Shown piece after piece: positions 16,285 to 26,372 of a DNA stretch of 64,000 nt. The notes beneath the pieces were generated by a model, which did not search any database, had not been told where the DNA came from, and saw only the letters and a program-made list of their open reading frames with translations. Source of the stretch: Neobacillus kokaensis (GTDB lineage Bacteria; Bacillota; Bacilli; Bacillales; Cytobacillaceae); NCBI RefSeq assembly GCF_014656545.1, contig NZ_BNDS01000006.1, positions 146,386 through 210,385 on the forward strand. The letters run 5' to 3'. The translations under genes were made by a program, and so were the position numbers. Position 1 is the stretch's first letter. Each line of letters opens with the position of its first letter.

Positions 16285-17646
16285 ATGAGTGCGATTCAAA
16301 AAATTCAATCGAAATCAAAAGAACTATCGGCATTTCAATTAATCGTTATTTTCTATCTTTCAGCTCTTGTTGTTTCTACACTTTTACTGAAAATACCGCT
16401 GGCGCTTCGTCCAAATGTAGAGTTGAGCTTTATTGATGCGATGTTTACCGCCGCAAGTGCTGTAAGTGTCACAGGGTTGAGTGTGGTGACCATTAAAGAT
16501 ACGTTTAATAATTTTGGGATTTTCTTGCTTTGTTTAATACTGCAATTAGGCGGACTCGGCGTCATGTCCCTTAGTACCTTTCTTTGGGTCATGATTGGTA
16601 AAAAGGTAGGATTAAAGGAACGGCAATTAATTATGATTGATCAAAATCAATCCAACCTTGCCGGGCTAGTACAGCTGGCAAAACGGATCTTTGTCATTTT
16701 TATATCGATTGAGATTCTTGGCGGCATTATTTTAGGGTTTTGCTTTCTTAATGAATACAACAGCGGCTATACTGCTTTTAAACATGGCTTTTTTGCGGCC
16801 ATCAGTGCGGCAACTAACGCAGGATTCGATATAACAGGAGAGTCACTAATTCCGTTTAAAAATGACTACTTTGTTCAAACAATCGTTATGTTATTAATTG
16901 TTTTTGGAGCGATTGGTTTTCCAGTTATTGTCGAGGTTTATGAATTTATTGTTACATATAGGACGAAAAGAAGGTTTCATTTTACCTTATTTACGAAGCT
17001 GACCACTTCAACCTTTATTATCATTACGTTTTTAGGAGCCATTTTTATCTATCTGTTGGATAGCCATCACTTTTTTGCTACAACAAGCTGGTATGATTCG
17101 ATATTTTATTCCTTATTTCATTCGGTCACATCAAAGAGTGCTGGACTTGCTACAACGGACATTAATGAATTTACGCCAAGTAATCAGCTTTTCATGGCGA
17201 TCCTTATGTTCATTGGCGGCTCACCGAGCAGTGCCAGCGGCGGGATTCGAACGACAACCTTTGCAATTGTGATTCTGGCCATTATCTTTTATGCCCAAGG
17301 AAAAGGCTCCATTAAAATTTTTAAACGCGAACTGAACCATGATGATGTATTAAAGTCCTTTATTGTCATGAGTACAGGTGCCTTTTTGTGCTTAATTTCA
17401 ATCCTTACCCTGTCTATTACCGAACAAGGAACGGTCATCCAAGTGATTTTTGAAGTTTCTTCCGCTTTTGGTACAAATGGTTTATCGCTGGGATTAACTC
17501 CGAACCTGTCGTTATTTGGAAAAATCTTAATTATTATCCTCATGTTTATCGGACGGGTTGGTATCGTAACCTGCCTGTTGATGCTAAGAGGAAAAGGCAC
17601 CAGTGAAAAAATTCATTACCCTAAGGAAAAGGTAATTATTGGTTAG
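16285..17646 (+). CDS. ktrB: KtrB/TrkH-type potassium uptake channel subunit
   Basis: Membrane subunit of a Ktr K+ uptake system, which needs a cytoplasmic KtrA/KtrC gating partner not present here. The 453-residue protein has the four M1-P-M2 repeats of the family. Selectivity-filter segments include TAASAVSVTGLS (first), SAATNAGFD (second), KSAGLATTD (third) and SSAFGTNGLSLG (fourth). Length matches KtrB and KtrD of B. subtilis; sequence alone does not tell which. A terminator lies on each side, so it is monocistronic. No c-di-AMP riboswitch is seen in the short upstream region. Confidence 0.92.
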   Translation: MSAIQKIQSKSKELSAFQLIVIFYLSALVVSTLLLKIPLALRPNVELSFIDAMFTAASAVSVTGLSVVTIKDTFNNFGIFLLCLILQLGGLGVMSLSTFLWVMIGKKVGLKERQLIMIDQNQSNLAGLVQLAKRIFVIFISIEILGGIILGFCFLNEYNSGYTAFKHGFFAAISAATNAGFDITGESLIPFKNDYFVQTIVMLLIVFGAIGFPVIVEVYEFIVTYRTKRRFHFTLFTKLTTSTFIIITFLGAIFIYLLDSHHFFATTSWYDSIFYSLFHSVTSKSAGLATTDINEFTPSNQLFMAILMFIGGSPSSASGGIRTTTFAIVILAIIFYAQGKGSIKIFKRELNHDDVLKSFIVMSTGAFLCLISILTLSITEQGTVIQVIFEVSSAFGTNGLSLGLTPNLSLFGKILIIILMFIGRVGIVTCLLMLRGKGTSEKIHYPKEKVIIG

Positions 17647-17655
17647 GTAAAAAAT

Positions 17656-17688
17656 GGCTGACTCTTTTATTGAGTCAGCCTGTTTTTT
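17656..17688 (+). terminator. Terminator after ktrB
   Basis: Nine-base-pair stem (GGCTGACTC with GAGTCAGCC) followed by TGTTTTTTT. Confidence 0.9.
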
Positions 17689-17693
17689 TAAAA

Positions 17694-17867
17694 TTAATAG
17701 GCCCAGCTAGCGCCAATGATGATTAACAGAATGAATAACACAACAATTAACGCAAAACCGCCAAAGCCAAATCCGAAACCGCCGCCATAGCCGCAGCCTC
17801 CCATTGCCGGATACCCGTAACCGCAGCATCCGTCCATTCCATATCCATATCCACCCATTCCATACAT
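17694..17867 (-). CDS. YjcZ family small sporulation protein
   Basis: A 57-residue protein. The N-terminal half is rich in Gly and Tyr with three Cys (repeated [26 protein letters not shown]). A hydrophobic segment ([19 protein letters not shown]) forms the C-terminus. This is the YjcZ/YjzF/SscA layout of small proteins linked to spore coat formation in Bacillus. ATG at 17867 lies nine bases behind GAGGAG; a second ATG at 17873 would be too close to it. Confidence 0.85.
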   Translation of the reverse strand: MYGMGGYGYGMDGCCGYGYPAMGGCGYGGGFGFGFGGFALIVVLFILLIIIGASWAY

Positions 17868-17990
17868 CTGCATTCACTCCTCTAAAGATTTGTGTCTTTT
17901 CTCTGCTACTTTATGTAGTAGGTGCTTGACCTGTATGTGTATTCGCCTATATTATTTAATGGACAATCTTAGAAAAAATAGGTGGAATGA

Positions 17991-18587
17991 ATGAAAACAA
18001 TTTTGAAAAGCTTTATTAACGGGATTTTAACGATTGTCCCGATTATCCTCGTTATTTATGTAATCTACAAAACTTTTATATTTTTAGACAGTTTACTCGG
18101 TAATTCTTTAAGACCTTACTTAAGGGAGGATTACATTCCAGGTATCGGCCTGCTTACAACGATTGTTTTGATTACCATTTTAGGATGGCTGTCGACAAAG
18201 TATATTACCGGAAAAATCATTAAAGTAATCGATCTTCTTCTTGAAAAAATCCCGATTGTTAAAACGATTTATTCCGTCATTAAAGATACGATTCAATCCT
18301 TTTTAGGGGATAAAAAGGCCTTTTCTAAAGTAGCCCTGGTCGTAATTCCAGGAACAGAAATGCGCAGTATCGGGTTTATTACTTCAGAGCAGCTAGAGGA
18401 TTTCTACAGCCCTTTAAAGGCCCATGTTGCTGTCTATGTACCACAAACCTTTCAGGTTGCCGGTTTCACCTTCCTAGTTCCTAAGGAACAAGTAGAAATC
18501 ATTGACGTTAAACCAGAGGATGCGATGAAGTTTGTCCTCTCAGGCGGCATGACTTCTATATCTAAACAGAAAGGGAAGAGCTCATAA
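17991..18587 (+). CDS. DUF502 membrane protein
   Basis: A 198-residue protein with two membrane helices (about 8-30 and 50-70), then the conserved IPIVKTIYSVIKDTIQSF segment and a cytoplasmic beta-rich domain containing VALVVIPGTEMRSIGFIT and VYVPQTFQVAGFTFLVPKEQV. These are hallmarks of DUF502, a family without an assigned function in bacteria. A shared terminator separates it from the convergent msrB. Confidence 0.88.
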   Translation: MKTILKSFINGILTIVPIILVIYVIYKTFIFLDSLLGNSLRPYLREDYIPGIGLLTTIVLITILGWLSTKYITGKIIKVIDLLLEKIPIVKTIYSVIKDTIQSFLGDKKAFSKVALVVIPGTEMRSIGFITSEQLEDFYSPLKAHVAVYVPQTFQVAGFTFLVPKEQVEIIDVKPEDAMKFVLSGGMTSISKQKGKSS

Positions 18588-18590
18588 CAA

Positions 18591-18612
18591 AAAGCCGCTG
18601 TCAGCGGCTTTT
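18591..18612. terminator. Bidirectional terminator between the DUF502 gene and msrB
   Basis: Nine-base-pair perfect stem (AAAGCCGCT with AGCGGCTTT) and a three-base loop, flanked by A and T. Confidence 0.85.
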
Positions 18613-19051
18613 ACTTTTCCTCAAATAATTTAATAAATACTCCGTAACCTTCTTTTTCAAGATCTTCCTTAGGGATAAATCTAAGGGCAGCGGAATTGAT
18701 GCAATAGCGAAGGCCTGTTGGCGCGGGTCCGTCATTAAAGACGTGTCCTAAGTGTGAATCCGCTGTTTTACTTCTTACCTCTGTGCGTACCATGAAATGG
18801 CTGTAGTCCTCTTTTTCTAAGATTTCTTCCTCTTCAATCGGTTTTGTAAAGCTTGGCCAGCCGCAGCCTGCGTCGAATTTATCAAGCGATGTAAATAAAG
18901 GCTTGCCGGAAACGATATCGACATAAATTCCGTCTCGCGTTTCATTCCAATATTCATTCCGGAATGGCGGTTCTGTGCCGTTTTGTTGTGTGACAGCATA
19001 TTGCATTTCCGTTAAATCTTTTTTTAACTGTTCTAGATCTTTTTTGGTCAT
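18611..19051 (-). CDS. msrB: Peptide-methionine (R)-S-oxide reductase
   Basis: Repairs the R epimer of methionine sulfoxide using thioredoxin. The 146-residue protein has GCGWPSF, [10 protein letters not shown] and [11 protein letters not shown] with the catalytic Cys. The zinc-binding CxxC pairs of many MsrB proteins are absent, placing it in the zinc-free class. It overlaps the msrA stop by four bases and follows it in the same operon, the gene order of B. subtilis. Confidence 0.95.
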   Translation of the reverse strand: MTKKDLEQLKKDLTEMQYAVTQQNGTEPPFRNEYWNETRDGIYVDIVSGKPLFTSLDKFDAGCGWPSFTKPIEEEEILEKEDYSHFMVRTEVRSKTADSHLGHVFNDGPAPTGLRYCINSAALRFIPKEDLEKEGYGVFIKLFEEK

Positions 19052-19593
19052 TTTTTTATATCACTCCAATGCTCTTCAATAAAACCTTTTCTGCCTGATC
19101 CAATTTGATATCGCTCATAGTGTGCTGGGTTTTTCTTATAGTAATGTTGATGATATTCTTCCGCGGGATAGAATGGCTCTGCAGGCAAAATTGGTGTCAC
19201 AACCGGTTTATTAAACCTTCCGCTTGCCTGTAATGCCTGTTTTGATTCCTCTGCTAATTTCTTCTGTTCCACATCATGATAAAAAATAGCCGTTTGGTAT
19301 GATTGGCCGCGGTCATAGAATTGGCCGCCGGGATCAGTTGGATCGATTTGCTGCCAAAACAATTCTAATAATTTTTCATATGAAAAAACTTCCGGGTCAT
19401 ACGTTATTTGAACTGCCTCATAATGCCCGGTTGTATCGGAACAGACTTGCTGATAGGTTGGATTTTCAACGGTTCCCCATGTATAGCCGGAAACAACTCT
19501 TTTAATCCCAGGCAGTTCATCAAACGGCTTGACCATGCACCAGAAACAGCCCCCGGCAAATGTTGCAAATTTGTACTGTTTATCCATTTTCAC
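19048..19593 (-). CDS. msrA: Peptide-methionine (S)-S-oxide reductase
   Basis: Repairs the S epimer of methionine sulfoxide. The 181-residue protein carries FAGGCFWCM with catalytic Cys16 and Cys19, the [23 protein letters not shown] substrate region and the HQHYYKKNP segment. It is the first gene of the msrAB operon; msrB follows with a four-base overlap, so both epimers are repaired by one transcript. Confidence 0.95.
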   Translation of the reverse strand: MKMDKQYKFATFAGGCFWCMVKPFDELPGIKRVVSGYTWGTVENPTYQQVCSDTTGHYEAVQITYDPEVFSYEKLLELFWQQIDPTDPGGQFYDRGQSYQTAIFYHDVEQKKLAEESKQALQASGRFNKPVVTPILPAEPFYPAEEYHQHYYKKNPAHYERYQIGSGRKGFIEEHWSDIKK

Positions 19594-19733
19594 ACCTCGT
19601 TTTTTTAGGAATTCCTGTTTACCTTGAGTATACAGAAAATGGGGATGGAAATAAAATTTACTGTTTTCCTTTCATATAATTACATGTCTACATAACCAGA
19701 CCGGGCTGTGGTTTGTTTTTTTCTGTTGTAATG

Positions 19734-19764
19734 ATGAAAGAAACAAAAGTATGAATCATACAAT
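19734..19764 (+). promoter_or_regulatory. Candidate sigma-E promoter before yodT
   Basis: CATACAAT at 19757-19764 matches the -10 consensus of the mother-cell sigma factor sigma-E. The -35 region about 15 bases upstream (near 19734-19741) is a poor match. Support also comes from family knowledge: the B. subtilis yod/kam operon is mother-cell expressed. Confidence 0.4.
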
Positions 19765-19806
19765 TTCAATAAGGTCTGACTTATTAAAGAAGGATGTGGG
19801 AATCCT

Positions 19807-21159
19807 GTGAAACGCTCTTTTTTAATCAAACCAGTTTTGGATGAAATGTATCCCGTTATTGATTACGGGAAAGGTGTCTATTTATTTGATATGGATGGGA
19901 AAAAGTATTTGGATGCAGCATCTGGAGCGGTAACAGCCAACATCGGCCATGGTGTTCCTGAAATTATGGACGCCATGAATGAGCAGGCGAAAAAGGTTTC
20001 CTTCGTGTACCGTTCACAATTTACAAGTGAAGCGGCGGAGAGATTGGCCGAGAAGATTGCCGAACTTACCCCAGGTGATCTGAATTGGAGCTTCTTTGTG
20101 AACAGCGGCTCGGAGGCAACTGAGACAGCAATGAAAATGGCGATTCAATATTGGCAGGAAAAGGGGATTCACACGAAAACGAAGGTTTTATCAAGATGGG
20201 TCAGTTATCATGGGATTACTCTCGGGGCGCTTTCTATGTCTGGACATACCGGAAGAAGGGCACGCTTTGTTCCTCTCTTGGAGGATTTCCCTGTGATCAA
20301 TCCTCCATATTGCTATCGCTGTCCGTACAAACTTGAAGCCCCTTCATGCCAGTATGCTTGCGCACGGGAACTGGAAACAGCGATAAACAGAATCGGTGCG
20401 GATAAAATTGCGGCATTTATCGCAGAACCTATTATTGGGGCGGCAGGCGGGGCAATTGCGCCACCAGATGAATATTTTAAAGTTATTAAACAAATCTGTG
20501 AGGCAAACAATATTTTATTTATTGCAGATGAAGTAATGACTGGATCTTTTCGGACAGGGAAGATGCTTGCCTGTGAACACTGGGACATTACGCCAGATAT
20601 TGTTACGTTAGGAAAAGGGATGGGAGCGGGATATGCTCCAATTGCCGCTGCAGTTGCAAGTGAAAAGGTGATGAAACCAATATTGGCTGGTACTAAACAA
20701 GTAATGAGCGGTCATACACTAAGTGCCAACCCGCAGTCATGTGCCATCGCTTTAGCTGTTCTTGAATTTATCGAAAAAAATAAAATTATGAGCCAGGTAG
20801 AATCTAAGGGAAATTACCTAAGAGATCAGCTTGAAAAATTAAAGGAACAATTTTTGTTTATCGGTGATATCCGTGGTAAAGGACTAATGCTTGGCATCGA
20901 ATTTGTTGCCGACAGCAGCGGGAAAAAACCTTATCCGCGTCAGGCGTTGATTACACAGAAAATGGTATCGCTTGCAAAGGAAAAAGGACTGATTGTGTAT
21001 CCAGCTGGTTCAGGTATAGATGGGGTGAATGGTGATTCCATCATGATTGCTCCTCCATTAACGATAACGGAAAAGGAGATAGACGAATTGATTGTGTTAT
21101 TAAATGAAACATTTACTTCCTTTGCAAATGATTCTGGCGTGATAGCAGGTGGTTCTTAA
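19807..21159 (+). CDS. yodT: Class III PLP-dependent aminotransferase
   Basis: A 450-residue fold-type I aminotransferase. The diagnostic segments are VNSGSEATETAMKMA (cofactor phosphate), VSYHG (ring stacking), FIAEPIIGAAGG, LFIADEVMTGSFRTG (ring-nitrogen Asp) and LGKGMGAGYAPIAA with the Schiff-base Lys. It begins at GTG (19807). It heads yodT-S-R-Q, the same four genes that accompany kamA and ablB in B. subtilis. A role in transaminating a beta-lysine-derived intermediate is likely but inferred. A cysteine cluster (CYRCPYKLEAPSCQYAC, about 161-177) might bind metal. Confidence 0.9.
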   Translation: MKRSFLIKPVLDEMYPVIDYGKGVYLFDMDGKKYLDAASGAVTANIGHGVPEIMDAMNEQAKKVSFVYRSQFTSEAAERLAEKIAELTPGDLNWSFFVNSGSEATETAMKMAIQYWQEKGIHTKTKVLSRWVSYHGITLGALSMSGHTGRRARFVPLLEDFPVINPPYCYRCPYKLEAPSCQYACARELETAINRIGADKIAAFIAEPIIGAAGGAIAPPDEYFKVIKQICEANNILFIADEVMTGSFRTGKMLACEHWDITPDIVTLGKGMGAGYAPIAAAVASEKVMKPILAGTKQVMSGHTLSANPQSCAIALAVLEFIEKNKIMSQVESKGNYLRDQLEKLKEQFLFIGDIRGKGLMLGIEFVADSSGKKPYPRQALITQKMVSLAKEKGLIVYPAGSGIDGVNGDSIMIAPPLTITEKEIDELIVLLNETFTSFANDSGVIAGGS

Positions 21160-21852
21160 ATGAAAAATGTGTTTGGGAAAGTTACGACGTTAGAGACTGT
21201 CCTTGCGTTTTTTCATGATGGGATGTCACTGATGTTTGGCGGATTTGGCGGGGTCGGATCCCCTCCGACTATTATTGATGGTATTCTTGAAAAAGGGATT
21301 AGAAACATAACTTTAATCGGGAATGATACCGGTTTTCCCCAGATAGGTATAGGCAGGCTGGTTAGTGAGGAACGGGCAGCTAAGGTAATTGCCTCCCATA
21401 TTGGTTCCAACCCTTTTGCCGGAAAAATGATGCAGGATGGCCGGCTGGAAGTAGAATTTTCTCCGCAAGGCATTTTGGCGGAAAGAATTCGAGCGGGGGG
21501 TGTCGGACTTCCGGGGATTCTCTCTGATATCGGTATGGATAATGAAATAGTGGTAACAAACAAACCAAAACTTTCACTGAATGGGAAGGAGTATTTGGTG
21601 GAAAGCGCTTTAACAGCAGATGTTTCAATTGTATATGCTAAAAAAGCCGATGAATATGGGAATTTAATTTATGACAAAAGTGCCCGAAATACCAATCCGC
21701 TTGTGGCGATGGCAGGGGAAATTACGATTGCCGAAGTAGAGGAGATTGTGCCGCTTGGCAGTCTAGATCCTGAAGAGATTATTACCCCGGGTGTCTTCGT
21801 TGATTATGTGATACCGACGAAAGGGGTGAATTGGAAATGGGCATGGGAATAG
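21160..21852 (+). CDS. yodS: CoA transferase subunit A
   Basis: Alpha subunit of a 3-oxoacid-type CoA transferase. The 230-residue protein has the glycine loop GGFGGVGSP near 25-33, the NDTGF segment and EFSPQGILAERIRAGGVGLPG. It starts one base after the yodT stop, and its end overlaps the next gene, indicating coupled translation of the two subunits. The acid acceptor is probably a lysine-derived 3-oxo or amino acid (inference from context). Confidence 0.92.
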   Translation: MKNVFGKVTTLETVLAFFHDGMSLMFGGFGGVGSPPTIIDGILEKGIRNITLIGNDTGFPQIGIGRLVSEERAAKVIASHIGSNPFAGKMMQDGRLEVEFSPQGILAERIRAGGVGLPGILSDIGMDNEIVVTNKPKLSLNGKEYLVESALTADVSIVYAKKADEYGNLIYDKSARNTNPLVAMAGEITIAEVEEIVPLGSLDPEEIITPGVFVDYVIPTKGVNWKWAWE

Positions 21853-22502
21853 ATATCCGCAATAAATTAGCAAGACGAGCAGCGGAGGAAATCCACCATG
21901 GTATGGTTGTTAATTTAGGGATTGGTATCCCTTCACTTGTTCCTAACCATTTGTCAAAAGAGGTAACGGTCATGTTTCATGCTGAAAATGGGATTACTGG
22001 AATGGGTCCAAGCCCTAGGAAAGGGGAAGAGGACGAAAATCTTTGTAATGCCGGGGGCTTTCCAGTTACATTAAACACCGGCGGCTCCTATTGTGATAGT
22101 ACAGTCGCCTTTGCGATGATTCGTAAAGGGAGAGTTGATATTACCATCCTTGGCTCGCTTGAAGTCAGTGAAAAGGGGGATCTTGCCAATTGGATTGTAC
22201 CGGGAAAAAAGGTGCCCGGGATGGGCGGAGCAATGGAGCTTGCACAAAAGGCAAAAAAGGTCATTGTGCTTATGAATCATTGTGACAAACAGGGGAATCC
22301 GAAAATTGTGAAAGAATGTACGCTGCCATTAACCTCTAGCCGATGTGTCGACTTAATCATTACGGAACTGGCGGTGTTTCAAGTTACAGACCAAGGCTTG
22401 CTGCTAACAGAACTGTTTCCACCTTATGACATGGAAGAAGTAGTCAAAAAAACCGGTTGTGATTTCGATATTTGTGAGGAGATTCGGAACATAAGCTATT
22501 AA
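21837..22502 (+). CDS. yodR: CoA transferase subunit B
   Basis: Beta subunit carrying the active-site glutamate in [11 protein letters not shown], which forms the glutamyl-CoA thioester. Other family segments are [37 protein letters not shown] and [19 protein letters not shown]. The ATG at 21837 follows GGGGTG with a usual gap; a TTG at 21831 is an alternative. It overlaps the end of the A subunit by 16 bases. Confidence 0.92.
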   Translation: MGMGIDIRNKLARRAAEEIHHGMVVNLGIGIPSLVPNHLSKEVTVMFHAENGITGMGPSPRKGEEDENLCNAGGFPVTLNTGGSYCDSTVAFAMIRKGRVDITILGSLEVSEKGDLANWIVPGKKVPGMGGAMELAQKAKKVIVLMNHCDKQGNPKIVKECTLPLTSSRCVDLIITELAVFQVTDQGLLLTELFPPYDMEEVVKKTGCDFDICEEIRNISY

Positions 22503-22525
22503 ATGAAGTTAGGGAGTGGAGCAAC

Positions 22526-23800
22526 TTGAAGAAAGAAGACCATAAAGTCAGGACATGGCTGAGGGAGAATCGGGTGAGAGGGATTAAGCTGCTGCAAAAA
22601 ATTGTCCAGGAAAACAGTACGAGGGGAAATGAAAGCAGCACCCAAGCCGTGATCATTGAAAAATGCCGTCAGCTTGGTTTAAAGCTTGATATATGGGAAA
22701 TTGGCGGTAATGAATTGAAAAATCACCCTGCCTTTTTTTGCGACCGCAAGGACTTCGAAGGTAACCCAAACCTTGTTGCAGTTTTAAAGGGAGCAGGCGG
22801 CGGGAAATCGCTTATTTTGAACGGTCATATTGATGTGGTACCGGTTGGTGATGAAACAAGCTGGAGACATGATCCATTCAGTGGTCATATTGAGGACGGC
22901 AAGATGTATGGAAGAGGGGCAACCGATATGAAGGGCGGGAATGTAGCCCTGTTACTAGCGATTGAATCGATCATTGCCAGTGAAATTAAGCTGAAAGGCG
23001 ATATTATTTTTCAAAGTGTTATAGAAGAAGAGAGCGGCGGGGCCGGGAGCTTGGCTGCTGTTTTACGAGGCTATCGAGCAGATGGGGCAATTATCCCGGA
23101 GCCGACGAATATGAAGCTGTTTCCGAAGCAGCAAGGGTCAATGTGGTTTAGAATCACCGTTCCGGGCAAGGCTGCTCATGGAGGTACCCGCTACGAGGGA
23201 ACCAGCGCTATTGAAAAGGCGGTCTTAGTCATTCAAAGATTACAACAATTAGAGAATCAAAGAAATGCCAAAATCAAAGATCCGCTGTATAAAGACATTC
23301 CAATTCCGGTCCCGATTAATATCGGAAAAATTACAAGCGGCGAATGGCCATCTTCGGTTCCTGACACCGCCATTATCGAAGGCAGGATGGGGGTAGCTCC
23401 TGAGGAAACAATGGAATCGGCCCAGCTTGAAATGGAGTCTTGTCTCCAGGAATTGGGCGAACAAGATGGATGGCTGCGGGAAAATCCGCTGAAAATTGAA
23501 TGGTTTGGTGCTAGGTGGCTTCCTGGAAGCTTGGAAGGTGACCATCCATTGATGACTGAACTCACTAATAGTTTTAAAGAAGTCATGGGGAGAACACCTG
23601 TAATCGAAGCGAGTCCATGGGGAACTGATGGCGGAATATTATCAAATGTCGGCGATACTCCGGTTGTTGTATTCGGTCCGGGAGTAACCGAAATGGCTCA
23701 CGATGCCAATGAATATATTGTATTAGACGATTTGTTTGCTGCTAGTGAAATTATTGCACTGACTATTTTGAACTGGTGCGGGGTGGACGACTGTAACTAA
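22526..23800 (+). CDS. yodQ: M20 family deacylase (acetyl-lysine/ornithine deacetylase-like)
   Basis: A 424-residue zinc-dependent amidohydrolase of the ArgE/DapE group. Metal motifs: [11 protein letters not shown] (first His and Asp), [10 protein letters not shown] (bridging Asp), EEESGGAG (catalytic Glu) and EPTNM. A dimerisation lid domain spans about 195-315. It starts at TTG (22526) behind GGAGTGGAG. In the beta-lysine cluster it may remove the acetyl group added by AblB; this assignment is inference. A terminator follows. Confidence 0.88.
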   Translation: MKKEDHKVRTWLRENRVRGIKLLQKIVQENSTRGNESSTQAVIIEKCRQLGLKLDIWEIGGNELKNHPAFFCDRKDFEGNPNLVAVLKGAGGGKSLILNGHIDVVPVGDETSWRHDPFSGHIEDGKMYGRGATDMKGGNVALLLAIESIIASEIKLKGDIIFQSVIEEESGGAGSLAAVLRGYRADGAIIPEPTNMKLFPKQQGSMWFRITVPGKAAHGGTRYEGTSAIEKAVLVIQRLQQLENQRNAKIKDPLYKDIPIPVPINIGKITSGEWPSSVPDTAIIEGRMGVAPEETMESAQLEMESCLQELGEQDGWLRENPLKIEWFGARWLPGSLEGDHPLMTELTNSFKEVMGRTPVIEASPWGTDGGILSNVGDTPVVVFGPGVTEMAHDANEYIVLDDLFAASEIIALTILNWCGVDDCN

Positions 23801-23880
23801 GCTTTTTTGTAAATTAGGAAGGGATTTACAGGGTTCTTGAAGAAGAAGTAAACGAATAAGCGTGGAAATTATTTTGGGAA

Positions 23881-23914
23881 AATGTCTGGCTTATTCTATA
23901 GCCAGGCATTTTTT
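23881..23914 (+). terminator. Terminator separating yodTSRQ from ablB
   Basis: Eleven-base-pair stem (AATGTCTGGCT with AGCCAGGCATT) followed by six T residues. Confidence 0.88.
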
Positions 23915-23965
23915 CGCGACTGCAATATGATTAGGCGTTGAATTCAAATGAAGGGAGAGATCGAG

Positions 23966-24820
23966 ATGAGTCAATTACCGGTTACTATATGTCTGCAGGA
24001 ACTTACGTTTAATATGGAGGTTTGTCTTGATTCATTCAATAAAAGAATTCGCTGTGATGATTATCGCGGGAACATTCAGTTAATTATAAACAAGCTTGAG
24101 GAGCTAGTCCATGAACATCATGCGGAAAAATTGATTATAAAAGGGCGCTCCGAAGATATTCTCGCCTTCTACGAGCAGGGTTTCCAGCCGGAAGCGATTG
24201 TGGATCGTTATTTTCATGGGACTGACGCCTGGTTTTTCACAAAGTTTTATACTTCAGATCGTAAAAAAAATGAACACTGGATGACAGAAGATGGAATGAT
24301 TCACAGTATATATCAATTAGAGGCCCCCTCTCAGAAAATCTTTCCTCCAAAGGAATATACTTTAAAAAAAGCGGAAACAAGCGATGCTGAAAAGCTGTCA
24401 GCCCTTTACCGTCAGGTGTTTCAAATCTATCCAACGCCATTAAATAATCCAGAATATGTGAAAAAGACAATGAATGACGGAACAATCTATTATACGTTTT
24501 ATTATAAAGGAGAAATCGTCAGCGCCGCTTCAGCAGAAATAAATTCCTTCTATAAAAATGCGGAACTAACGGATTGTGCCACACTAACAGAACACAGAAA
24601 GTATGGACTGATGAAGCTGCTGTTACAGGAGCTTGAACAAGAGCTTATACGGAATGGAATATTTTGCGCATATTCCATTGCAAGGTCCCTGTCCTTTGGC
24701 ATGAATGCTGCCCTTTACCAGCTTGGCTACAAATACCGTGGAAGGCTAATGAATAATGTATTTATATATGACAAGCTTGAAAATATGAATATGTGGGTTA
24801 AGAATCTGGCAAACTGCTAA
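23966..24820 (+). CDS. ablB: Beta-lysine N6-acetyltransferase
   Basis: With KamA (AblA), this enzyme makes N-epsilon-acetyl-beta-lysine, a compatible solute in archaea and a probable spore-time metabolite in bacilli. The 284-residue protein has an N-terminal AblB-specific half (about 1-130) and a C-terminal GNAT domain containing ASAEINSFYKNAELTDCATLTEHRKYG, the acetyl-CoA-binding strand. GGGAGAG lies six bases before ATG at 23966; an ATG at 23948 is poorly placed. It corresponds to YodP of B. subtilis. Confidence 0.9.
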   Translation: MSQLPVTICLQELTFNMEVCLDSFNKRIRCDDYRGNIQLIINKLEELVHEHHAEKLIIKGRSEDILAFYEQGFQPEAIVDRYFHGTDAWFFTKFYTSDRKKNEHWMTEDGMIHSIYQLEAPSQKIFPPKEYTLKKAETSDAEKLSALYRQVFQIYPTPLNNPEYVKKTMNDGTIYYTFYYKGEIVSAASAEINSFYKNAELTDCATLTEHRKYGLMKLLLQELEQELIRNGIFCAYSIARSLSFGMNAALYQLGYKYRGRLMNNVFIYDKLENMNMWVKNLANC

Positions 24821-24886
24821 AAATTCGGCTTAAGCTGCCCATTATTCGGCACCTCATTAATTTGTAATAAAGGGAAGGTGATAGCG

Positions 24887-26281
24887 ATGGGTCAACTTAC
24901 CGCCTTAACGCAAGAAGTGCTTGCAGCTATTCTGAAGAGTATTGATGAAGGAATTCATGTCGTAAACACCGAGGGAAAGACCATTTTTTATAATGAGGTG
25001 GCAGCCAAGCATGATGGGATGGAGATCAAAGAAGTACTAGGAAAACACTTGCTCGCGGCATTCCCCTCGTTAACCGAGGAATCAAGCACGCTGCTTAAAG
25101 TGGTCGAAACCGGGAAGCCGATTTTTAACCAGACACAGGTTTATGTCAATGTCCATGGAACTAGGATTGATACCATAAATACGACATTACCCATCTTTGT
25201 AAATAAGGAAATAATTGGGGCGGTTGAAATCGCCAAAGATTATTCCAGGATGAAATTACTCGCTGAACGGCTGCTGGATTTGCAAAAAGGCTTAAAAAAA
25301 GGCAGCAGGAAAAGGGTAAAAAAACAGGTGAATTATACACTAAATGATTTAAAAACGGTCAATGCCTCTTTTTTGAACATGAAGGATGAAGCGAGAAAGC
25401 TGGCCAAATCAGATTCTCCGATTCTCGTTTATGGAGAATCTGGAACGGGCAAGGAGCTGTTTGTCCAAGGAATTCACCATGAATCGCTAAGGGCAACTGG
25501 CCCATTCATTGCCCAGAATTGTGCCGCAATTCCCGAAACACTGCTTGAAAGTATTCTGTTTGGAACGGCAAAAGGCAGTTATACAGGGGCCGTTGAGCGC
25601 AAAGGATTATTTGAACTAGCTGATGGGGGTACCCTTTTCTTAGATGAACTCCATGCCATGCCGATTGAATTACAGGCAAAGCTTCTCCGGGTGTTAGAGG
25701 ATGGCATCATTAGAAGGGTAGGAGGGGCAGAAAATATCGTGGTGAATGTCCGTGTAATTGCTGCGGTCAATATCCATCCAGGCAAGGCATTAAAAGAGCA
25801 AAAGCTGCGCTCGGATCTATACTACCGTCTCAACGTATTTACCTTTTCATTAATTCCGTTAAGGGAGCGAAAAGAGGATATCCTTTTCCTAAGCGATTAT
25901 TTTATTTCACTTTTTAATAAGCAGCTGCAAAAAAACATTCAAGGTATTGAAAAAAACGTTGAGGCCTTTTTTGGTGACTACTATTGGCCGGGGAATGTCC
26001 GCGAATTAAAACATACGATTGAATATATGATGAACGTTTGTGAGAAGGAATGGTTAGGAATCGAGGATCTGCCTGTAATGTTAAAACAGCAGTTAGCACC
26101 AGTACGTGACAAGCATCAGGAATCGGAAAGTCTCTCGTTAAGAAAAAATATGGAGAAATTAGAAAAAGCACTAATATTGAATGCTATGGAGCAAACGGAA
26201 GGAAATATTAATCAAGCAGCGAAACTTCTGGAGATCCCCAGGCAGACGTTACAATACAAATTAAAAAAAATTTCTACGTAA
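24887..26281 (+). CDS. Sigma54-dependent transcriptional activator (RocR/BkdR-like)
   Basis: A 464-residue enhancer-binding protein. An N-terminal PAS sensor (about 8-120) precedes the AAA+ domain with Walker A GESGTGKE (183-190), the sigma54-contact loop GSYTGA (230-235, Tyr where GAFTGA has Phe), Walker B GGTLFLDE and the arginine-finger region. The C-terminal Fis-type helix-turn-helix contains GNINQAAKLLEIPRQTLQYKLKK. ATG at 24887 follows AAGGTGAT. It lies just upstream of a sigma54 promoter and kamA, so it almost certainly drives that promoter in response to a lysine-related ligand. Confidence 0.93.
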   Translation: MGQLTALTQEVLAAILKSIDEGIHVVNTEGKTIFYNEVAAKHDGMEIKEVLGKHLLAAFPSLTEESSTLLKVVETGKPIFNQTQVYVNVHGTRIDTINTTLPIFVNKEIIGAVEIAKDYSRMKLLAERLLDLQKGLKKGSRKRVKKQVNYTLNDLKTVNASFLNMKDEARKLAKSDSPILVYGESGTGKELFVQGIHHESLRATGPFIAQNCAAIPETLLESILFGTAKGSYTGAVERKGLFELADGGTLFLDELHAMPIELQAKLLRVLEDGIIRRVGGAENIVVNVRVIAAVNIHPGKALKEQKLRSDLYYRLNVFTFSLIPLRERKEDILFLSDYFISLFNKQLQKNIQGIEKNVEAFFGDYYWPGNVRELKHTIEYMMNVCEKEWLGIEDLPVMLKQQLAPVRDKHQESESLSLRKNMEKLEKALILNAMEQTEGNINQAAKLLEIPRQTLQYKLKKIST

Positions 26282-26282
26282 G

Positions 26283-26307
26283 GTGCTGAATTTTCGGCAC
26301 TTTTTTT
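26283..26307 (+). terminator. Terminator after the activator gene
   Basis: Eight-base-pair stem (GTGCTGAA with TTCGGCAC) followed by seven T residues. Confidence 0.85.
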
Positions 26308-26372
26308 GTTCAGAATCAGATAAAAAGGGCTGTTTCATTATGAAATCCGCTTTTAAAGCCGATTTTTTAATT

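Noticed and set aside
20289-20353. Cysteine cluster in the aminotransferase as evidence of a frameshift or fusion
   Set aside because: The frame is continuous and all PLP motifs flank it correctly; it is probably a natural loop.
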